Position numbers and translations under genes: made by a program | In this document: piece after piece, positions 25,238 through 34,512 of the stretch | Numbering within the stretch: position 1 is the first letter of the stretch | Layout: each line of letters starts with the position of its first letter | Source of the DNA: Marinifilum_A sediminis | GTDB lineage: Bacteria > Bacteroidota > Bacteroidia > Bacteroidales > Marinifilaceae | Length of the DNA: 64,000 bases | Direction of reading: 5' to 3' | Assembly (NCBI GenBank): GCA_947496465.1 | Contig: CANMCX010000003.1 | Coordinates: 444,616-508,615, forward strand | The notes under the pieces: generated by a model | What the model was told of the DNA's origin: nothing | What the model saw: the letters and a program-made list of their open reading frames with translations, nothing else | Databases searched by the model: none

Positions 25238-26341
25238 ATGCATCTGGAAAAATTATCTCTCATTAATTATAAAAATATTCACGAATTGGAAGTCAGTTTT
25301 TCACATCGAATAAACTGTTTTATCGGGAATAATGGAGTTGGGAAAACAAATTTACTTGATGCCGTTTACTATTTGAGCTTTTGTAAAAGTTATTTTTCTT
25401 CGACTGATCAAATGAATATAAATCATGATGAACAATTCATGGTTTTGGAAGGAAAATATAAACGAGCAGATTTGGATGAAGTAATTTATTGTGGCGTAAA
25501 ACGAGGACAAAAGAAAAATTTTAAGCGCAATAAAAAAGAATATAAGAAATTATCGGAGCATATCGGATTGCTACCTATTGTAATGGTTTCTCCGGCTGAT
25601 GATAGATTAATTACTGATGGTAGCGAGGAGAGAAGGAAATACATGGATAGTGTTATCTCCCAGTACGATAGAAAGTATTTGGATGATTTAATTCGTTACA
25701 ATCGGGTTATTCAGCAAAGAAATAAGTTGCTTAAAGATTTTGCTTCGGGTCTGAAGTACGACGAGGATACTTTAAGTATTTGGGATGACCAGTTGGTGAT
25801 ATTGGGTGCTGAAATTTATGAGAAGAGGAAGAATTTTCTGCATAAGTTAATGCCAGTTTTTCAGGAGTATTACAATACGATATCTCAAGGTAACGAAATT
25901 GTGAGTTTGGAGTATAAATCACAACTTCACGATCATTCAATGCGTGATTTGTTAGGAAACGCTCGTTGGAAAGATCAGGTGGTGCAATACACAACAGTGG
26001 GGATTCATAAAGATGATTTGGTATTGAACTTAGGAAATTACCCTATCAAAAAAATGGGTTCACAGGGACAAAAAAAATCATATCTAATAGCTTTAAAATT
26101 GGCTCAGTTTGAATTTATTAAGCAAATAGCTGGTTTTAATCCAATATTATTGCTCGATGATATTTTTGACAAGTTGGATTCCAACAGAGTAGAGCAAATT
26201 GTTCGTTTGGTTTCCGAAGAAAGATTCGGCCAAATATTTATATCCGATACCAATCGCGATCATTTAGATGAGATTCTTTCTGGTTCGGCTTTAGAGTATC
26301 AATTGTTTGTAATTGATAATGGTGGAATTGTAAATTCGTAG
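25238..26341 (+). CDS. recF: DNA replication and repair protein RecF
   Basis: A 367-residue SMC-like ATPase that helps load RecA on gapped DNA together with RecO and RecR. The start MHLEKLSLINYKNIHELEVSF and the Walker A motif GNNGVGKT (30-37) are diagnostic. A signature-type stretch (GSQGQKKSYLIALKLAQFEF) and Walker B LLLDDIFDKLD stand near the C-terminus. Length is normal for the family. A GTG 24 nt upstream is in frame but overlaps the -7 element, so the ATG is preferred. It is followed after 2 bp by the DUF721 gene, a usual pairing in this phylum. Confidence 0.95.
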   Translation: MHLEKLSLINYKNIHELEVSFSHRINCFIGNNGVGKTNLLDAVYYLSFCKSYFSSTDQMNINHDEQFMVLEGKYKRADLDEVIYCGVKRGQKKNFKRNKKEYKKLSEHIGLLPIVMVSPADDRLITDGSEERRKYMDSVISQYDRKYLDDLIRYNRVIQQRNKLLKDFASGLKYDEDTLSIWDDQLVILGAEIYEKRKNFLHKLMPVFQEYYNTISQGNEIVSLEYKSQLHDHSMRDLLGNARWKDQVVQYTTVGIHKDDLVLNLGNYPIKKMGSQGQKKSYLIALKLAQFEFIKQIAGFNPILLLDDIFDKLDSNRVEQIVRLVSEERFGQIFISDTNRDHLDEILSGSALEYQLFVIDNGGIVNS

Positions 26342-26343
26342 TT

Positions 26344-26634
26344 ATGAGAAGAAGTAATACTCAAAAAATAGATGAACTGATCCGTCAGGTTTTAAAGGAG
26401 ACAAAATTGGATGGAAAGTTAAAGGAATACGAATTGGTAAATTCCTGGGAAAAAGTGATAGGTAAAACTGTTGCCAATGCCACTACGGATATTTACATTC
26501 GAAATAGAAAACTATTTGTGCAAGTACGCTCTTCGGTTATTCGTAACGAGTTGATGATGATTCGTGAAGGTTTGATTAAGGCTTTAAACCGAGAAGTTCA
26601 GGCTAATATTATTGATGATATTGTTGTGAGATAA
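26344..26634 (+). CDS. DUF721 / DciA-like protein
   Basis: A 96-residue protein with the DUF721 pattern: IDELIRQVLKETKLDGKLKEYELVNSWEKVIGKTVANATTDIYIRNRKLFVQVRSSVIRNELMM. The domain corresponds to the KH-like core of DciA, which loads the replicative helicase in bacteria lacking DnaC. It starts 2 bp after recF, so it is co-transcribed. That it is the cell's DciA is a reasonable inference, because the family is short in Bacteroidota. Confidence 0.85.
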   Translation: MRRSNTQKIDELIRQVLKETKLDGKLKEYELVNSWEKVIGKTVANATTDIYIRNRKLFVQVRSSVIRNELMMIREGLIKALNREVQANIIDDIVVR

Positions 26635-26640
26635 AAAAAA

Positions 26641-26664
26641 CGCAGCAAAATTTCTTTTGATGCG
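26641..26664 (-). terminator. terminator of ndk
   Basis: 10-bp arms (26641-26650 and 26655-26664) with one mismatch. On the minus strand they are followed by a T8 tract. Convergent with the recF operon. Confidence 0.65.
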
Positions 26665-26686
26665 CTCTCCTTCTATTTTGCTTTTC

Positions 26687-27106
26687 TTAAATTATTTCAG
26701 TCTGCGAAAAATAGAATGCACCTTCAATGCAAGCATTTTCGTCACTATCCGAACCGTGAACTGCATTTTTCGACATCGATTCTGCGAATTCTTTGCGAAT
26801 AGTTCCTTCAGCCGCTTCGGCAGGATTGGTTGCACCAATTAATTTTCTGAATGAAGCCACAGCATCTTCTTTTTCTATGATGGCAGCTACAATTGGTCCC
26901 GAGCTCATAAAATCAGTTAGTTCGTCATAAAACGGACGATCCTTATGTACTTCGTAAAATTTCTTTGCTTGTTCTTTTGTGATTTGTGTGTATTTCATAG
27001 CAGCAATTCGAAATCCTCCTTCGTTGATTTTTGCTAAAATTGCTCCGATGTTTCCAGCTGCAACAGCATCCGGCTTAATCATTGTAAATGTTCTATCGCT
27101 TCTCAT
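26687..27106 (-). CDS. ndk: nucleoside-diphosphate kinase
   Basis: A 139-residue cytosolic enzyme that moves the gamma-phosphate of ATP onto other nucleoside diphosphates through a phosphohistidine. The start RTFTMIKPDAVAAGNIG and the active-site stretch NAVHGSDSDENA with the catalytic His are diagnostic. Length is normal for a hexameric Ndk. It is transcribed alone from a clear promoter at 27142-27172. Confidence 0.97.
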   Translation of the reverse strand: MRSDRTFTMIKPDAVAAGNIGAILAKINEGGFRIAAMKYTQITKEQAKKFYEVHKDRPFYDELTDFMSSGPIVAAIIEKEDAVASFRKLIGATNPAEAAEGTIRKEFAESMSKNAVHGSDSDENACIEGAFYFSQTEII

Positions 27107-27141
27107 TCTTTAATAAGTGTGTAAGTTTAACGTTTGGTATA

Positions 27142-27172
27142 CAAAAATAATATTTCCGTTCAGTCATGCAAG
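27142..27172 (-). promoter_or_regulatory. ndk promoter
   Basis: On the minus strand CTTG (27169-27172), 19 bp, then TATTTTTG (27142-27149). Predicted leader about 30 nt. Confidence 0.7.
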
Positions 27173-27367
27173 ACCAATAGGAAGTTTACAGCTTGTTTAT
27201 TTGGATTGATTCAAAATAAATCTCGCTAATAACGTGCAGTTTGGGCGGATTATTTTTTTTCGTTTTTTTTTTATTTTTAAAAGCAATTTTCATAAGAATG
27301 ATAAAAATATGAGGATCTCTCTTTATCTTTACGCCTTAATTTTTTGAATCATTACACCCAATATATA

Positions 27368-28402
27368 ATGAATAGTTTGCAGAACAGAATTAATGATAAA
27401 CTGATAAAAGAAGCTGAGATTTTATTGCAACAATCCAAGCAAATTTCAATTATACCTCACTCAGGTCCTGATGGAGATGCTATAGGATCATCATTGGCAT
27501 TATATCAATATTTAAAGAAAAAAGGAATAAAATCCCAAATTGTAAGTCCGAGTGATTATCCTATATTTTTGAATTGGTTACCTCTTAATTCAGAAGTTTT
27601 GCTTTATCCTTCCAATAAGAAAAAAGCTAAGGATTATCTGAAATCGTCCGATTTGGTTTTTATTGTAGATCACAATTCTTTTAAAAGATCTGGTGATTTA
27701 GAGAAAATTCTGACGGATTTGCCTGCTAAAAAAATTATGATTGATCATCATCCTGAGCCAGAGAATATTGTTGATGTTATGTTTTCTGATACCAGTATGT
27801 GTTCAACTTGCGAGTTTATGTATGAGTTTATCGAGGCACTTGGTGGTGAAGATTTAATTGATGAGCATATGGCGGAGTGTCTTTATACAGGAATTGTGAC
27901 GGATACTGGCGGATTGAGTTACAACTCGTCAAACCCTAGGACCTATCAAATTGTTGGTGAATTGTTGCGTCGAGGTATCGATAAAAGTAAAATTCATTCC
28001 AATGTGTATGATAATTTTTCTACGGATAGAATGAAATTATTAGGACATTGTTTGGATCAGGGATTAGAAGTATTGAGCGAGTACAATACCGCAATCATCA
28101 CTCTAACAAAAGAGGATTTAGTGAAATTCAACTATAAGGATGGCGATACCGAAGGTTTTGTGAATTATCCACTTTCCATTCAGGGAATGCAAGTATCGGT
28201 TATTTTTATTGAAAAAGATGATATGGTAAAGATCTCTTTCCGTTCGAAAGGTAATGTGCCAATTAATGCTGTTGCTGCGGAACACTTCAGTGGTGGAGGT
28301 CACATGAATGCTGCTGGTGGAAGAACAACAGAAAAGTTAGGTGATGCAATTAATCAGTTTAAAAGTGTACTTCCTGCTTTTATTGAAAGTTTAGAGAAGT
28401 AG
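27368..28402 (+). CDS. DHH/DHHA1 phosphoesterase, NrnA-like (oligoribonuclease / pAp phosphatase)
   Basis: A 344-residue cytosolic enzyme started at the ATG at 27368 (MNSLQNRIND); an upstream in-frame ATG at 27344 is less likely. Metal-binding motifs in order are PHSGPDGDAIGSS, VDHNSF and IDHHPEPENI (DHH), with the DHHA1 motif FSGGGHMNAAGGR at the C-terminus. The NrnA family degrades nanoRNAs and dephosphorylates pAp. A shine-through -7 element (TATCTTTA) lies near 27320. The gene ends about 170 nt before a terminator at 28574-28604. Confidence 0.9.
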   Translation: MNSLQNRINDKLIKEAEILLQQSKQISIIPHSGPDGDAIGSSLALYQYLKKKGIKSQIVSPSDYPIFLNWLPLNSEVLLYPSNKKKAKDYLKSSDLVFIVDHNSFKRSGDLEKILTDLPAKKIMIDHHPEPENIVDVMFSDTSMCSTCEFMYEFIEALGGEDLIDEHMAECLYTGIVTDTGGLSYNSSNPRTYQIVGELLRRGIDKSKIHSNVYDNFSTDRMKLLGHCLDQGLEVLSEYNTAIITLTKEDLVKFNYKDGDTEGFVNYPLSIQGMQVSVIFIEKDDMVKISFRSKGNVPINAVAAEHFSGGGHMNAAGGRTTEKLGDAINQFKSVLPAFIESLEK

Positions 28403-28573
28403 AGGAAATGTAATTTAGAGTGTAATTCGGACCTCTTGGTATGGTATTTGCGATTTTCTACCCGACGAAAGTCTAGTTGGATATGAAAGTTATGAGATAA
28501 AAAAGACTGAGTCAAGATTTAGTTCTGATTTTAGGCGGTCAGAATTATACCTGAATTTTTAACTATGATACCC

Positions 28574-28604
28574 GCAGCGCAGATTCTCAGTCTGTGCTGC
28601 TTTT
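28574..28604 (+). terminator. terminator downstream of the NrnA-like gene
   Basis: 10-bp arms (28574-28583 and 28591-28600) with one G.T pair and a 7-nt loop, followed by TTTTG. It lies in the convergent gap before the methylase stop at 28618. Confidence 0.6.
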
Positions 28605-28617
28605 GTATTGGTTTGTT

Positions 28618-29325
28618 TTACTTTTCTCGGTGTAATAGGAAAATTGCAGGTTTCTTATGCAGGTCAATATCTTTATTTTTCCATGCTTTTATTGGTAATG
28701 TTTTAATAAATTCACTTTCCATAGTAATATCAACAGCTATACAAAGTTTGGTTCCAGTACTACAATTAGCTATTAAATCTTCCACCAATTTGTTGTTACG
28801 GTATGGAGCTTCAATAAAAATTTGAGTCTGATTTTCACTTAATGATCTTGTATCTAACTGTTTTATTTTTTTTGCTCTTTCATCTGATTTTATTGGCAAG
28901 TATCCGTTAAAGGCAAAATTCTGACCGTTAAATCCAGAAGCCATTAATGACATTAAAATAGATGATGGACCAACCAAAGGAACAACTTCAATATTTTTTT
29001 CGTGAGCCAATTTTACAACATCAGCGCCAGGGTCAGCAACACCTGGACAACCAGCTTCAGAAATAATACCTATATCAAAATCTTTAATAGCATTAAGATA
29101 TCCTGATATGGCATTTGGCGAACTATGTTTATTCAACTCATAGAAGTTAAGGTCATCAATAATAATCTCCGAGTTTACCTTTTTAAGATATCTGCGTGCA
29201 GTTCGTATATTTTCAACAATAAAATGCTTTATCGTTGGAATTAATTCTTGAATATCTTGTGGGATTACCTGATTAATTGACGTATCACCTAAAGTTGTTG
29301 GGATAAGATATAGTTTGCCTTTCAT
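28618..29325 (-). CDS. RsmI-like SAM-dependent methyltransferase (tetrapyrrole methylase fold)
   Basis: A 235-residue protein. The N-terminus KLYLIPTTLGD and the loop ISEAGCPGVADPGADVV correspond to the SAM-binding motifs of the 16S rRNA 2'-O-methyltransferase RsmI, where GTPxISDPG is usual. VPLVGPSSILMSLMASGFNG and FIEAPYRNNKL also match. The protein is shorter than Escherichia coli RsmI and lacks its C-terminal helical extension. The substrate could be 16S rRNA C1402 or another RNA. It is transcribed alone; a -7 element (TACATTTG) lies at 29343-29350. Confidence 0.85.
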   Translation of the reverse strand: MKGKLYLIPTTLGDTSINQVIPQDIQELIPTIKHFIVENIRTARRYLKKVNSEIIIDDLNFYELNKHSSPNAISGYLNAIKDFDIGIISEAGCPGVADPGADVVKLAHEKNIEVVPLVGPSSILMSLMASGFNGQNFAFNGYLPIKSDERAKKIKQLDTRSLSENQTQIFIEAPYRNNKLVEDLIANCSTGTKLCIAVDITMESEFIKTLPIKAWKNKDIDLHKKPAIFLLHREK

Positions 29326-29451
29326 TGTGCTTTAATTTTCGGCAAATGTACAAAATAAGTTGATTGCATGCTCTTTTTGTTCTTGTGGAAGAATTTTTAA
29401 AATGATTATTTATGTCTGTGAATTTTTAATTTGTATTCATTCTGAATAATT

Positions 29452-29482
29452 TTTGAATAACTGTAAAATTGTTTCATCTTTG
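29452..29482 (+). promoter_or_regulatory. promoter of the SBF-like transporter gene
   Basis: TTTG (29452-29455), 19 bp, then CATCTTTG (29475-29482), one base off the -7 consensus. Leader about 22 nt. Confidence 0.6.
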
Positions 29483-29510
29483 TATGTAATCCATCGAATT
29501 AAATTGCAAA

Positions 29511-30437
29511 ATGAAACAATTAGCAGTCAAAGTCCTTTTAAATCGAAACTTTATTTTAGTGCTTGCAGTGATTCTCGGCTTACTAATTGGTCAATATGCT
29601 TCATTTTTTAAGAGCTATACTTTTTATGTACTAGCTGTTGTAATGACATTTTCGACAACGGGAATTTCAACAAAAGCAATGTTTCCCTTAAAAGAGATGA
29701 TTAAACCAATGATTATTGGTTCGCTTTTGAATTACGTGGTTTTCGGAGCGGTAATTATTGGTTTATCCTATTGGTTGATGCCAACGCCAGAATTATTTTT
29801 AGGTTTTGTGGTCATTGCATCAACTCCGCCGGGCGTTGCAGTTATTCCTTTTTCTCATATACTCGAAGGTGATTTAAAGTATGCAATTGTTGGAACATTG
29901 GGTGCATTTCTTTCCTCAATATTTTTTGCACCCTTAATTGTGGGTTTATTTTCGAATATCGATGGAGGTATCGATCCAATGAATTTGTTTGTAGCAATGA
30001 TTCAATTGGTTCTTGTTCCTTTATTAATATCAAGATTACTATTGTGGAAGCCTATAAAGCCAACAGTTGAAAAGGTAAGAGGTAGAATTGTTGATTGGGG
30101 TTTTGCTTTGATAATTTTTACGGCTGTAGGTTTAAATAGGCAAGTATTTTTTTCTAATTTTGAAGTACTCTTGCTGGTTTCCCTGGTTTTGATATTAGGG
30201 ACATTCGGATTAGGATTGGTATTTGAACAGTTTTGCCGAAAAATTGGAGTGAAAACTCCGGTAGCAATTACACAGAACTTATTGGTAACCATAAAAAGTT
30301 CAGGCTTTGCTGTAGTAACTGCACTTACATTGTTTGGTGAAGAAGCTGCAATTCCATCAGCAGTATTGGCTGTTGTGGTACTTGCTTATTTACTTTTCTT
30401 ATCTATCCGAAAAGAATTTAAAGATTCAAGAAAATAA
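29511..30437 (+). CDS. bile-acid:sodium-symporter-family (BASS/SBF-like) transporter
   Basis: A 308-residue integral membrane protein with 9-10 hydrophobic segments from residue 14 to 300. The motif STPPGVAVIPFSHILEGDLKYAIVGTLGAFLSS resembles the core of the SBF/BASS fold, with a second repeat half including TIKSSGFAVVTALTLFGEEAAIPSAVLAVVVLAYL. The family imports organic anions with sodium; the substrate here is unknown. It shares a transcript with the MBL-fold gene 30 bp downstream. Confidence 0.8.
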   Translation: MKQLAVKVLLNRNFILVLAVILGLLIGQYASFFKSYTFYVLAVVMTFSTTGISTKAMFPLKEMIKPMIIGSLLNYVVFGAVIIGLSYWLMPTPELFLGFVVIASTPPGVAVIPFSHILEGDLKYAIVGTLGAFLSSIFFAPLIVGLFSNIDGGIDPMNLFVAMIQLVLVPLLISRLLLWKPIKPTVEKVRGRIVDWGFALIIFTAVGLNRQVFFSNFEVLLLVSLVLILGTFGLGLVFEQFCRKIGVKTPVAITQNLLVTIKSSGFAVVTALTLFGEEAAIPSAVLAVVVLAYLLFLSIRKEFKDSRK

Positions 30438-30467
30438 TCTTGATCGACCAGATGAAAATGCATTTCT

Positions 30468-31232
30468 ATGGTGAAACTAACTTTTCTTGGAACGGGAACT
30501 TCCCAAGGTGTTCCAATTATTGCTTGTAAATGTGCTGTTTGCAAGTCTCATGATTTTAGGGATAAGAGATTGCGTTCTTCAGTCTTAATTTATGTCGATG
30601 GGCAGAATTTGGTAATTGATAGTGGTCCTGATTTTCGTTATCAAATGCTAAGAGCTGGAGTTGAGAATATATCAGCCATTCTTTTTACTCATGAACACAA
30701 GGATCATACGGCAGGATTGGATGATATTAGAGCTTTTAACTGGGTGAATAAAGAAGCCGTAAATATTTATGCGGAAAAACGAGTGCAGAACTCTTTAATG
30801 AAAGAGTTTTCTTATGTTTTTGCAGAGTTTAAGTATCCTGGAATACCACAAATGAACTTGATAGATGTTGATGGTTCTCCAATTTGTATTAATGGAACGA
30901 AGATTATTCCAATAAGAGCCATGCATTTAAAACTGCCAGTTTATGGCTATCGAATTGGTGATGTGGTTTATCTTACCGATGCAAATTATATTTCGCCAGA
31001 GGAGAAAGAGAAAATGAAAGGGGCTAAGGTTTTAGTCGTAAATGCGCTACGCAAAGAAAAACACATTTCTCATTTTAACTTACCTGAGGCATTGGAACTG
31101 GTGAAGGAGTTGAAACCTGAAAAAGCTTATTTTACACACATTAGCCATCAAATGGGATTTCATGATGAAGTTGAATTAGAATTGCCGGAGAATGTATTTT
31201 TGGCTTACGATAAGTTAGAAATAGAGGTTTAA
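30468..31232 (+). CDS. MBL-fold metallohydrolase (PhnP-like)
   Basis: A 254-residue cytosolic hydrolase. It opens with LTFLGTGTSQGVPIIACKCAVC, an arrangement with a Cys pair seen in PhnP-type phosphodiesterases. The metal motif THEHKDHTAGLDD and later YLTDANY and YFTHISHQMGFHDE supply the remaining ligands. PhnP-like proteins cleave cyclic phosphodiesters, but most of this branch is uncharacterised. It follows the SBF-like transporter by 30 bp and converges on the MFS gene. Confidence 0.87.
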   Translation: MVKLTFLGTGTSQGVPIIACKCAVCKSHDFRDKRLRSSVLIYVDGQNLVIDSGPDFRYQMLRAGVENISAILFTHEHKDHTAGLDDIRAFNWVNKEAVNIYAEKRVQNSLMKEFSYVFAEFKYPGIPQMNLIDVDGSPICINGTKIIPIRAMHLKLPVYGYRIGDVVYLTDANYISPEEKEKMKGAKVLVVNALRKEKHISHFNLPEALELVKELKPEKAYFTHISHQMGFHDEVELELPENVFLAYDKLEIEV

Positions 31233-31242
31233 TAATTTGAGT

Positions 31243-32415
31243 TTAGGCTTCTACTTTTCTTAAAAATAAAACACTTATTCCGCCTAGCACAAAGAAAATA
31301 CTACCCGCAAGAATTAAAGCAGATGAAATGCTAAAATGATCGGTGTACCAACCTAAAAATGGACCAATAATAGCAAAGCAAATTCGGATTATAAAATTAC
31401 GAACAGAAAGTACAGTTGCTCTCATATCTGATTCAGTAATTCTATTGATATAATCTTTCAAAACGGGCGTTGCTATTCCTCTTACAAAATAAAAGAAAAA
31501 GAGAATTCCTACGCCTATTAAAGAATGAAACCATCCGCTCAGAATAAAACTGCCTGAAATGCCGACTACAATAAAAATGGAGGTTCCTATTTTACCTAAA
31601 TAGCCTTCAACTCTATGAGCTAATAATGCTACTGCACCTACAGTTAAATTAAGCATTGTCCAGATTACGCCAATGGTGCTTACTTCCATGTCCAAATCTC
31701 TTAGATAAGGCTGAATGAACCACGCTAAAGTTAAAGTTGCACATCCAATTACCGATGATAATACAATATTCCACCTTAGTTTGGCACTATCCCAAAGAGA
31801 GAATTTTACGATGGATAAAATGTGCTTAAAGCCAGCTTTTGATTTTGGCATGTTTTGATTAGGATCAAGCAATAGAAAAGCTGCAGGAACGGCAATAAAA
31901 GCAATGAAAGATTGAAAAATAAATGGAGTTCTAAGACTTATCAGTGCCAAGCTTCCTCCTGCAATTCCAGCTAATGCTTCAGCAAAATTTCCAAGCGACA
32001 TTACCCTGCTTTCTTGTTTCAGATATTCTTTTTCTCTGTTCATTTTTAAAAGACTGTCATATAGCATTGCCGAGTCGGATCCTGATATGAAACTACTCCC
32101 AATTCCAAGTATTAACTCTGCAATAAGAAATCCGGTAAATCCATCACTAAACGAGTAAATTACAAAGCCTAAACAGCCCAATATGGCTCCTAAAATCAAT
32201 GATTTTTTTCTTCCCCAAACATCAGCAAGATATCCTGAAGGAATCTCTAGAATTACTACTGCTACGGAGTAAATCCCTTTTAGGGTAAGAACGTCCTGCA
32301 TGCTAAGCCCATTTTCTTGATAGAACAGAACAATTATAGGCATGGTTAGCATGAACCATTTCGCAATTTTAATTGCATAAAGTTTTGGGATATTTCCAGC
32401 GTAAGTTCTGTTCAT
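31243..32415 (-). CDS. MFS transporter
   Basis: A 390-residue major-facilitator protein with about 12 membrane segments. I chose the ATG at 32415 (MNRTYAGNIPKLYAIK); a TTG three codons upstream is less likely. The loop motif GYLADVWGRKKSLILGA between segments 2 and 3 is typical. The C-terminal half repeats the pattern with GPFLGWYTDHFSISSA. Substrate unknown. Its stop codon is 10 bp from that of the MBL gene. Confidence 0.88.
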   Translation of the reverse strand: MNRTYAGNIPKLYAIKIAKWFMLTMPIIVLFYQENGLSMQDVLTLKGIYSVAVVILEIPSGYLADVWGRKKSLILGAILGCLGFVIYSFSDGFTGFLIAELILGIGSSFISGSDSAMLYDSLLKMNREKEYLKQESRVMSLGNFAEALAGIAGGSLALISLRTPFIFQSFIAFIAVPAAFLLLDPNQNMPKSKAGFKHILSIVKFSLWDSAKLRWNIVLSSVIGCATLTLAWFIQPYLRDLDMEVSTIGVIWTMLNLTVGAVALLAHRVEGYLGKIGTSIFIVVGISGSFILSGWFHSLIGVGILFFFYFVRGIATPVLKDYINRITESDMRATVLSVRNFIIRICFAIIGPFLGWYTDHFSISSALILAGSIFFVLGGISVLFLRKVEA

Positions 32416-32642
32416 TTTTTTCAATTGAATTGCAAAGATAACTTCTCTAATGAAACCGAAAAATTTCTGATAAAAAGCTTTAAAAAATGGGGAATATTCC
32501 TACCTGTTTTTGATGCTGAGGAATATTTTTTCCGTAAATTTAAGAGATAAGAGCTTGATTTTGTGTAGAGTTTTATTTGTGGTATTACTATTTTATAGCA
32601 GATAAGCGACGGAATTCTTCTAACTCAAAAATAATTTGAAAC

Positions 32643-34454
32643 ATGGGAATGACACTAATCGAAAAGATATTGGCGAATCACTCTAAGGAGAATGTTGTCA
32701 AACCTGGCGAAATTGTAGACATTGAAATTGATGTTCGTGCTGCGCGAGATTTCGGTGGTGCCAATGTTGTTAAAAATATTCATGAATACAATCTTCAAAT
32801 TGATGATCCTGAGAAAACATTTTTCACTTTCGATTGCAATCCAACTGGCTCGGATCAAAAATATGCTATTAATCAACAAATATGCAGGTTATTTGCTCGT
32901 GATAATGACCTTAAGGTGTTCGATATAAATTCTGGGATCGGAACTCATACATTAATCGAGCAAGGTTTGGCTTATTCCGGATCTACAGCTGTTACAACCG
33001 ATTCTCATGCTAATATTTTAGGGGCAGTTGGTGCTTTTGGTCAGGGAATGGGTGATAAAGATATCGCATCAGCAATTCATAATGGTAAAATTTGGTTCAA
33101 AGTGCCAAAGTCAATTAAGTTAAACTTGAACGGAAAGCGAGCCAAGGGAGTATTTGCTAAGGATATTGTCTTGGGTCTTTTGAATGAATTTGGAGCAAAT
33201 TCACTTTTAGGTTATTCATTGGAGATTTATGGAGAAGAGGTTGATAAATTAACTTTGGACGAAAGAATTACCATTTCATCAATGGCAACGGAAATGGGTT
33301 GTATTATTATTTTATTTACGCCGAATGAGGCAATAATGGAATTTAGTCAATTTAGGAGAACTGAAAAATTAGAGGTGATAAAAGCAGATCCCGATGCCGT
33401 TTATGAAAAAGTTATTGATTTAAATTTGAATGATTTTGTTCCTCGAATAGCTTTGCCTGGTGAGCCGCACAATACGGTTCCCGTTATAAAAGCCAAAGGT
33501 GTTCCTATAGATTCTGCTTTAATAGGTAGTTGTACGAATGGTAGAATGGAAGATTTTCGCATTGCAGGTAGAATTTTAAAAGGCAAAAAAGTGGCTCCCG
33601 GTGTTGTTTTTAAATTGGTTCCTGCTACCGACGAAATTTGGAATGAATGCTTAAAGGAAGGACTGATTAATATTTTTAAAGAAGCTGGAGCCATGGTATC
33701 CAATGCCGGTTGTGCTGGTTGTGCAGCTGGACAGGTTGGTCAAAACGGTGAAGGAGAGGTTACCATAAGTACTGGTAATAGAAATTTTCCTGGAAAACAG
33801 GGAAAAGGAGAGGTGTATTTGGCATCTCCTGCTACAGTAGCAGCTTCGGCTATCGCAGGATGTATTGTTCCTCACGATGAAATTCCAGAATCTCCAATTG
33901 TGCACAATTATGTGGAAAGAAAACAGGTATTAACGGATATATCGGAAAATGATTTTCAGAAGGAGGAAAGACCTAAAGTAGTTGAGGGGAGAGTTTGGTA
34001 CATTCCGATGGACAATGTTGATACAGATATGATTTACCACAATCGTTATCTTACCATAACTGATACTACTGCAATGGGACAATATACTTTTGATAATCTT
34101 AAAGGGTATGAAGAGTTTGCAAGGAAAGCAAAGCCAGGAGATATTGTTGTAGTTCACAAAAATTTTGGAAGTGGTAGCTCGCGCCAACAGGCTGTGGATT
34201 GTTTCAAGGCATTAGGAATACAGGCTATCATTGCTGAGTCTTATGGTGCTATTTATGAGCGAAATGCCATTAATGCTGCTTTCCCAATTGTTTCGTGTAT
34301 TGATATTCTAAAACTTAAATTATCTGATGGAGATCAAGTTCATGTAAATTTTGAAACAGGAGAAATTATTAATTTAAGTAAAAAAATAAGTGTTTTCGGC
34401 GATAAGTTTTCCGAAGTGCAACTCGAGATCTACCAGAATGGCGGATTGTTCTAA
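32643..34454 (+). CDS. LeuC-LeuD-type fused hydro-lyase (aconitase superfamily), first copy
   Basis: A 603-residue protein that joins in one chain what LeuC and LeuD provide as two subunits in isopropylmalate dehydratase. The large domain (about 1-420) holds the iron-sulfur ligands in IGSCTNGRMED and NAGCAGCAAG. The swivel domain (about 440-600) has NVDTDMIYHNRYLT and HKNFGSGSSRQQAVDCF. The SRQQA motif differs from the SREHA of ordinary LeuD and of the neighbouring gene, so the substrates probably differ. Candidates are isopropylmalate, citramalate, homoaconitate, methylcitrate or aconitate. It lies 58 bp upstream of a second fused enzyme; they probably share a transcript. Confidence 0.85.
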   Translation: MGMTLIEKILANHSKENVVKPGEIVDIEIDVRAARDFGGANVVKNIHEYNLQIDDPEKTFFTFDCNPTGSDQKYAINQQICRLFARDNDLKVFDINSGIGTHTLIEQGLAYSGSTAVTTDSHANILGAVGAFGQGMGDKDIASAIHNGKIWFKVPKSIKLNLNGKRAKGVFAKDIVLGLLNEFGANSLLGYSLEIYGEEVDKLTLDERITISSMATEMGCIIILFTPNEAIMEFSQFRRTEKLEVIKADPDAVYEKVIDLNLNDFVPRIALPGEPHNTVPVIKAKGVPIDSALIGSCTNGRMEDFRIAGRILKGKKVAPGVVFKLVPATDEIWNECLKEGLINIFKEAGAMVSNAGCAGCAAGQVGQNGEGEVTISTGNRNFPGKQGKGEVYLASPATVAASAIAGCIVPHDEIPESPIVHNYVERKQVLTDISENDFQKEERPKVVEGRVWYIPMDNVDTDMIYHNRYLTITDTTAMGQYTFDNLKGYEEFARKAKPGDIVVVHKNFGSGSSRQQAVDCFKALGIQAIIAESYGAIYERNAINAAFPIVSCIDILKLKLSDGDQVHVNFETGEIINLSKKISVFGDKFSEVQLEIYQNGGLF

Positions 34455-34512
34455 TATTGAATAGCAATAAAGCTTATATCTTTTTGAGAATTTCTATATG
34501 ATTTAAAGGTAG